From Gigaspora margarita (taxonomy: Eukaryota; Glomeromycota; Glomeromycetes; Diversisporales; Gigasporaceae), in contig WTPW01000632.1 in the NCBI GenBank assembly GCA_009809945.1, positions 103,487-167,486 of the forward strand: a DNA stretch of 64,000 nucleotides, written 5' to 3'. A program made the position numbers and the translations under genes. Below the pieces are notes generated by a model. The model did not search any database and was not told where the DNA came from. It saw only the letters and a list, made by a program, of their open reading frames with translations. Below, one piece after another: positions 58,789-64,000 of the stretch (the stretch's first letter is position 1; each line of letters begins with the position of its first letter).

Positions 58789-59110
58789 TTAATTATGACT
58801 ATTAAAGTTAACAGAAACACCTGTTTATTGTATTTTAGATTCAGAAGATGTTATTTATTTTTCATAGTTAATAGCAATACCTGTTTAGTTGTACGTTAAG
58901 ACTTTGATGTTGTTGTTGATTAATTTTTTTGAAAGAATGATAAGTAACAATCTTTGTGAGTCCTGAACAGACAGGTATATAATATGATTACTTGTAGCAG
59001 TTTTGAATAGATCTATGTGTATTATTTCAAGATAAGGGTACTATTTTTAATAAGATAAATAATAATCTTGTGATAATATAGATTAGTTATAGAACAGGTT
59101 TGATAGTTAT
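58789..59110. other. AT-rich stretch
   Basis: No gene or bounded repeat seen; two similar words (caatacctgtttagtt/acacctgtttattg) lie at about 58815-58895. Confidence 0.35.
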
Positions 59111-59111
59111 T

Positions 59112-59256
59112 TGGTACCAGAGAAAGTTGTGTACAAGATCCAAATTGGTGTATACAAGAACTGGATCTGGTAGTTACTCTTTTGGTACTAGAGAAAGTTG
59201 TATGCAAGATTTGGATTGGTATTTTACCTTCAGTACTAGAGAAAGTTTAGGCAAGA
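59112..59256. repeat. Tandem repeat, three units around GGTACTAGAGAAAGTT
   Basis: Units with ggtaccagagaaagttgtgt, ggtactagagaaagttgtat and agtactagagaaagtttagg, each followed by caagat, occur at about 59112, 59193 and 59231. Spacing is uneven (about 80 and 40 bases), so it may be an irregular duplication. Confidence 0.6.
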
Positions 59257-59361
59257 TTAGCTATAATAAAGAGTAGCAAAGAAGATTTAAGATATTGATT
59301 TTTGACTTCTATTCCACAGTATCAGAGAAATTTAAAAATAGTGCATTATCACTATAGATTA

Positions 59362-59890
59362 GGGGGCATCCATAAATAACATTATGTACCCCTACATAGT
59401 AGCTCTTGACCCCCTCTACTATATAAAAAAAATTTTAAAAATCTGTATATTTATATATATAATTTTACAAAAACTTGAATATATTATGTCCCAGTGATCC
59501 AATTTGGATGATTTTGGGACCATTCGATTCGTCTCTATGAGATGAATCCAATAGTACCAAAATCATTTCATTTAGATTGCTAGATTACGTTTTATTAATG
59601 AAATACTATTGATTTTATAGTAATTTTATAAGAAAACATAATAACCAATAGTATTTCGTTAATTAAACGTGATCCAGTGATCCAAAACAAATGATTTTGA
59701 TATCATTCGAATCCTCTCCTCGTGACGATTCGAATGGTACCAAAATTATCCAATTTGGACTACTGGATCAGGTTTTAGACAAATTTTTATAAAAAAATTA
59801 TGTTATGTTGGGGGGTTCCCTCCTATATATTGGAAAATCGTTATATTTTGGGGGACCCCCTCAAGCATAATAAAATTTATGGATGCTCTC
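59362..59890. mobile_element. TIR element with GGGGGCATCCATAAAT ends
   Basis: Left end gggggcatccataaat and right end complement gagagcatccataaat are inverted. Inside are two direct copies (about 59492-59580 and 59673-59765) of a module beginning cagtgatccaa and running through a diverged palindrome around attcgattcgtctc / gaatcctctcctcgt. Those two modules may themselves be small hAT-type insertions. No transposase. A TA at the left edge may belong to the target duplication. Confidence 0.55.
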
Positions 59891-60546
59891 TTGTATATTA
59901 TATGTTATACATAGCAAATAATAAGAATTATTTATCTTGTGTGAGAATTAGGGGTGTTATCCTGTTTGAATCAGGTAGTTTGTATTGAAAACCCATTAAA
60001 TGCACAATAAACAGAGTTTTAAACTCAGTTTATACAGTATATTTAATGAATATGTTTACTAATGATGTTAATGTGAGGCATGTTATTATCACTATTCATT
60101 AAATACATAAATTGTCATTATCTATTAAGTATTAAAAAAAATTAGTATATATTTATTTCTTTGCAACTATTAATTGATTTAATAAATTACTGACCTTCTA
60201 CTCAAACAATAATACCTGATTTATATCAAGTTTTATGCAAAGACTAATGAGGATGGTTTGATGTTTCTTTGAGTATATTGGATTCAAATTAGGTTTGAAA
60301 CGTTGAGCTTACAGAGGAGGTAAATTTTATTGTACTATCAAATTGTTCAGGTAAGTTTTTTCATTTATTACATTAGGTTCAAATTATTCAGGAGTAGTTT
60401 TTTCATTCATTATACAAGGTTCAACATAACAAAGAAATAAATAAATAAATAATTGGATCTTTTTATAATAAAAAAAGTCCAATTTTTGTTATTATTACGT
60501 ATAGCAATTAAGTTCAAAATTAAATAAAGTATGTAGCTTAAATTAT

Positions 60547-60819
60547 TAGTTGATTTAAGGTAGCTAATGCAGCTGCAGCTAAGCCAGTTTAGCCAGCTAA
60601 GCCAGCTATTGTAATGCAATCAGCTAGCTAATGCAGCTAAAAGCCAACCATTATAAGAATCAGATAAATTCCAAAAATAAAATAAGTGAACATAAAGTAC
60701 AGGTTAAAAATCACGAAACATTCTAAATGCCAGGTAATAGTTACACAGTCACTTAGCCAATAATTCAATCAGCTGGCTAAGCTGCTGATTAAAAGCATGT
60801 GGCTTACAGTAAATCACTA
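60547..60819. mobile_element. hAT MITE related to 8982-9485
   Basis: The ends are tagttgatttaagg and the complement of tagtgatttactgt. Subterminal agccagctaagccagc and cagctggctaagctg motifs match those of the 8982-9485 element. I could not read an 8-bp duplication here (taaattat left, gttacaaa right), so the ends may have changed. Confidence 0.65.
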
Positions 60820-61180
60820 GTTACAAAAAGGACTTACTGTGAGAATAGAATAAACAAATATGGATACAGATACTATCTGGTTTAATTCCATCTACATATT
60901 TGTTTGTTCAAGGTCAAATGCAATTAGCAGGTTATTTAATCATGGATCAAAATAGGATTTTATTTAGAAAGAATTGACAAATCCTTTCATTGTGGTCTTT
61001 AATATTTGTGATTATCAATTTATCTGGCCAGTAAAAAATCTGGTAGCAAAAAAGAGAAAAAATGCTAAAAATTGCGAATAGTTATTAATAAACATAGGAC
61101 AAAGCATTCAGAAAGGTAAAATTTTTCAATGGTTTAACATACCTTTAATGATGTTTTGCAAAAATAAAAATTTACGTAAG

Positions 61181-63534
61181 CAGTATTTAAAATTCAAATC
61201 GAAAGTTAAGTTCTCAAAAGAGCATAATTTAAATTTTTATTGTTCTCAAAAACTTTTTAGTATTCATTATATATTGAATATATTGAACATTAATTTTTAA
61301 AAAATGTTCATTTTTATATTAGCTTCAAACAATATTGTAAAATATAATTTATTAATTTACAACAAAATTAATTCAAATTAATAAAATCAATAATATAATA
61401 ATTAATTCTATGATCAAGTTTGCACTATTCTTAGTATGTTAATTGAAAATTAAGCTTTTCTTACACTGCACTTACTCACTTGTAGTTTAACATATTGTGA
61501 ATTAAAGTTATATCTAAGTTTTAATAATAAAATATGTAGATTATAAATAAATAACTTATGCTTTGATAGTTTAATATAGTAAATAAAATAATTTTTAATA
61601 AAGAATTCTATTGTTAATAGAATAATAATTTATTTGAAAATAAATTCTATACTTACAATTCACATACTAAGTTCATGCTTATCTAATAATTTTTTAAACT
61701 TTGTATATGATTCTTTGTATTTTTCAACATAACACAATGTATTATACAATTTAATTTCTAATAATTTTGTTAAAACTTCAAGTGCTTTTTATATTTGCTT
61801 ATAGTAAAACAAACTTTCTATAATATTTTACTAATGCTACTATTGGTTAATGTAATAAATTAGAATCCAATTACTTTGTTATTTAACTAATTGAACTTTG
61901 TACTAACAAATACTTTGTGTCTTTTTTACTTGCTTAGTATTAGCATATCATTTAACCCAAATCATCTATATATAAGTCTGCACAATAATGATACTCTCAA
62001 TATAAAAAACACACTGCATAGCTAATGAATATTTTATTTTATAATCTTTAAAGGCTATTTCCTTAAATATTTATTTGTTACCCATATTGTACAGCTTTAA
62101 ACATATGTGCTATACATAGTATATACATTTGTACAGTATTTATTATAATCAAATTCAGTGAAGAATATTTAATGTTCTCAATGTTCTCAAGAACATTCAA
62201 AAAAATTTAAGAACACTGCATTTAGAAATCATGTTCTCTTTTGAGAACAAACTAAGAACATAAAATTTATAATTTATGTTCTCATAAGATATATATAAAA
62301 TTAAAAGTTTGCTATCTATTGTCACTAGTGATTGTTACTAGTGTTATGTGAATATAATCAGCCAATAGTATATTATATGCATGTTTATTACCTATGTTTC
62401 TGAAAACAAGCTACCTTTTCTGGACAATTTTGGACACAAAATCTGGAATAGCTTATTTTTGGATAAAATCGATTTTGGTCAATTGCCAATAGTCGTTACA
62501 TAGTAAAGTCTAAATTCTACTATATAAATCGATTATTGACACATAAGTAAACTTACTTGGGAGACTAAACTACACATATTCTGAACGTTTCATCAAAATA
62601 GGAATATTTTTTATTAATTGACTTTTAATTTTTACGTTCAACGAATATATTTTGTTACTTAAATTTTAATCTTTTTGTTGAACGTAAAAATTAAAATCCA
62701 TTAATAAAAAGTTCTTCAATTTCGTTGTAAATTTCAGGATAAACGTAATTTGAGCTTCTGAATAAGTTTACTTAAGCAATTTTAATCGATTAGCTTAGTA
62801 AAATTTGGACTTTATTATGTAGTAACTTTTATCGAGCGTGGGGTGGCTTATTTTTGGGTCAAAGACTTTTTTGCATTTCTTGAACAAAAGAGAAGAGTAG
62901 CTTATTTTTGGAGGTAGCTTATTTTCAGCAATATATTTATTGATAAACACAATAATAGAATTTTTACAGTAATTACTATGAAACTAAACCTATCTAGTAA
63001 TAGAACTTACCAGAATTAGAAATTTAGATTGTTTAATTATCTTTAATAATCAAGTTAATAGTTCTTATAAAAAATTTAATTTTTAATAAGCTTATAATTT
63101 TTAGGCCAATTCTCCTCATTTTTAATTATAGTTTGTTCATTAGTAAATGCAATTTTAATTTTAAAAATTATAATAAATAAATTTATTATAAATATTATAT
63201 ATTTTAAAAATTTGATTTTTAAAAAAATTATTATAGTGCACACTAACTTTTTTTTGAGAACATGAAATTATAAATTTATGTTCTCAAAGAACAAAAAATT
63301 TTTTTTAGAAATTCTTCACTGATCAAATTACATTATCAAATTGATAAACATTTTATATAATTTATTGTTCTCATTAGTAAATCTAGAACATAAAATTTTA
63401 TGAATGTTCTCTTTGAGAACATTTCAAGAGAATAAAATGTTCTCTAATAAGAGAACCTTTTTTTAAATATTAATGTTCTTAAAAAAACTCAAATGTTCAT
63501 TGAGAACTATGAGAACATTGAATTTTAAACACTG
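61181..63534. mobile_element. Large hAT-type element, copy 2 (2.35 kb)
   Basis: The ends are cagtatttaaaattcaa and ttgaattttaaacactg, with a near-exact 8-bp duplication: tacgtaag (61173-61180) and tacataag (63535-63542). It shares its first 930 and last 240 bases with copy 1 (9576-12759). Its interior, better preserved than in copy 1, contains about twenty gttctc/gagaac motifs, densest at 62165-62285 and 63250-63520. A fold-back element (62400-62928) is nested in it. No transposase gene. Confidence 0.85.
62400..62928. mobile_element. Fold-back element, copy 2
   Basis: The ends are ctgaaaacaagctacc and the complement of ctgaaaataagctacc. Long inverted arms contain gttacatagtaaagtct and ggactttattatgtagtaac, as in copy 1 at 44271-44716. 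The motif tagcttatttttgg is repeated four times. The loop has a second, inner inverted pair around gttcaacgaatatatt. No target duplication was read. Confidence 0.7.
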
Positions 63535-63554
63535 TACATAAGTACTATTACTGG

Positions 63555-63606
63555 TACTATTATGAATACAAATATGAATACAAATACAAATACAAATACA
63601 AATATA
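63555..63606. repeat. ATACAA microsatellite
   Basis: Short tandem run of gaatacaaatatgaatac and acaaatacaaatacaa units directly outside the large hAT copy 2. The remaining bases to 64000 show no gene or clear repeat. Confidence 0.8.
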
Positions 63607-64000
63607 ATAATCATTTCAAAAATGTGAGAACATTTTCTCGAGTAGATCTTGCTAAAAAAGAGTATTCATTGCAATTGTTTAGATGATCTATAGTCAGGGT
63701 TTTGGCTGAAACTTACTAAAAAACGAATTTGATATAATGGGTTTACTATTACTTGAGTTACCCAAAGTAACATTTATAGAAATTTTGTATTACTATTTGT
63801 AAAGTACAATGTACTCTCAAATAGAAAAATCAAGGATCCAAACTTATAATGATGTTAAATAATAAATTTGAAAGTTTGATATACATTGTTATTACCAATC
63901 CCACAAATTACATGTAAATACTATGATAACATATGCAAATACTAAGTGGGCAACTTTTTACTTAGAAAACATATAGATACATATTTTTACGATTTAATCA

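Overview
The window looks like a repeat-choked piece of an AT-rich fungal genome, most plausibly an arbuscular mycorrhizal fungus (Glomeromycotina; a Gigaspora- or Rhizophagus-like genome is an inference). The reasons are the strong AT bias, spliced genes with short GT-AG introns (71-82 nt, with two longer ones), layered transposons, and Sel1-type and PIF1/Helitron remnants of kinds known to be abundant in those fungi. Two short N runs (12174-12187 and 53167-53217) show that this is a draft assembly.

Only one locus looks like a host gene with a good model: a secreted pepsin-fold protein at 22744-25514 (+). It has at least six exons, a signal anchor, a Thr-Pro linker and a C-terminal domain, but both catalytic Asp motifs are altered. 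Two further loci, 640-2621 (+) and about 57462-58334 (-), are decayed members of protein families I do not recognise.

The rest is mobile DNA in layers. 3.1-8.0 kb: a Ty3/gypsy fossil split by a 2.19 kb hAT element that itself carries two smaller elements. 9.0-13.7 kb: several TIR elements, including a 3.18 kb hAT whose relative lies at 61.2-63.5 kb. 13.9-18.9 kb: a gag-type fossil with two TIR insertions. 19.2-20.2 kb: a long tRNA-derived SINE. 21.3-22.0 kb: a LINE scrap. 26.5-30.2 kb: a cluster of inverted-repeat elements, several with a telomere-like core. 30.2-37.8 kb: a nearly complete LINE with a 17-bp target-site duplication. 38.9-48.9 kb: an old LTR element of about 10 kb, with long LTRs, Sel1-like remnants and several nested hAT or fold-back elements. 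49.0-55.4 kb: a decayed Helitron whose own 3' tail sits inverted inside its Rep gene. 56-64 kb: palindromic and tandem repeats, further MITEs and the second large hAT copy.

The best-supported observations are the insertion sites. At ten places I can read an exact or near-exact 8-bp target duplication around hAT-type termini. At two loci a repeat partner inside the window shows the pre-insertion site. The most unusual structures are the self-inverted Helitron, the inactive-looking pepsin with a frame-restoring 64-nt intron candidate, and a set of TIR elements with different ends but similar telomere-like cores.
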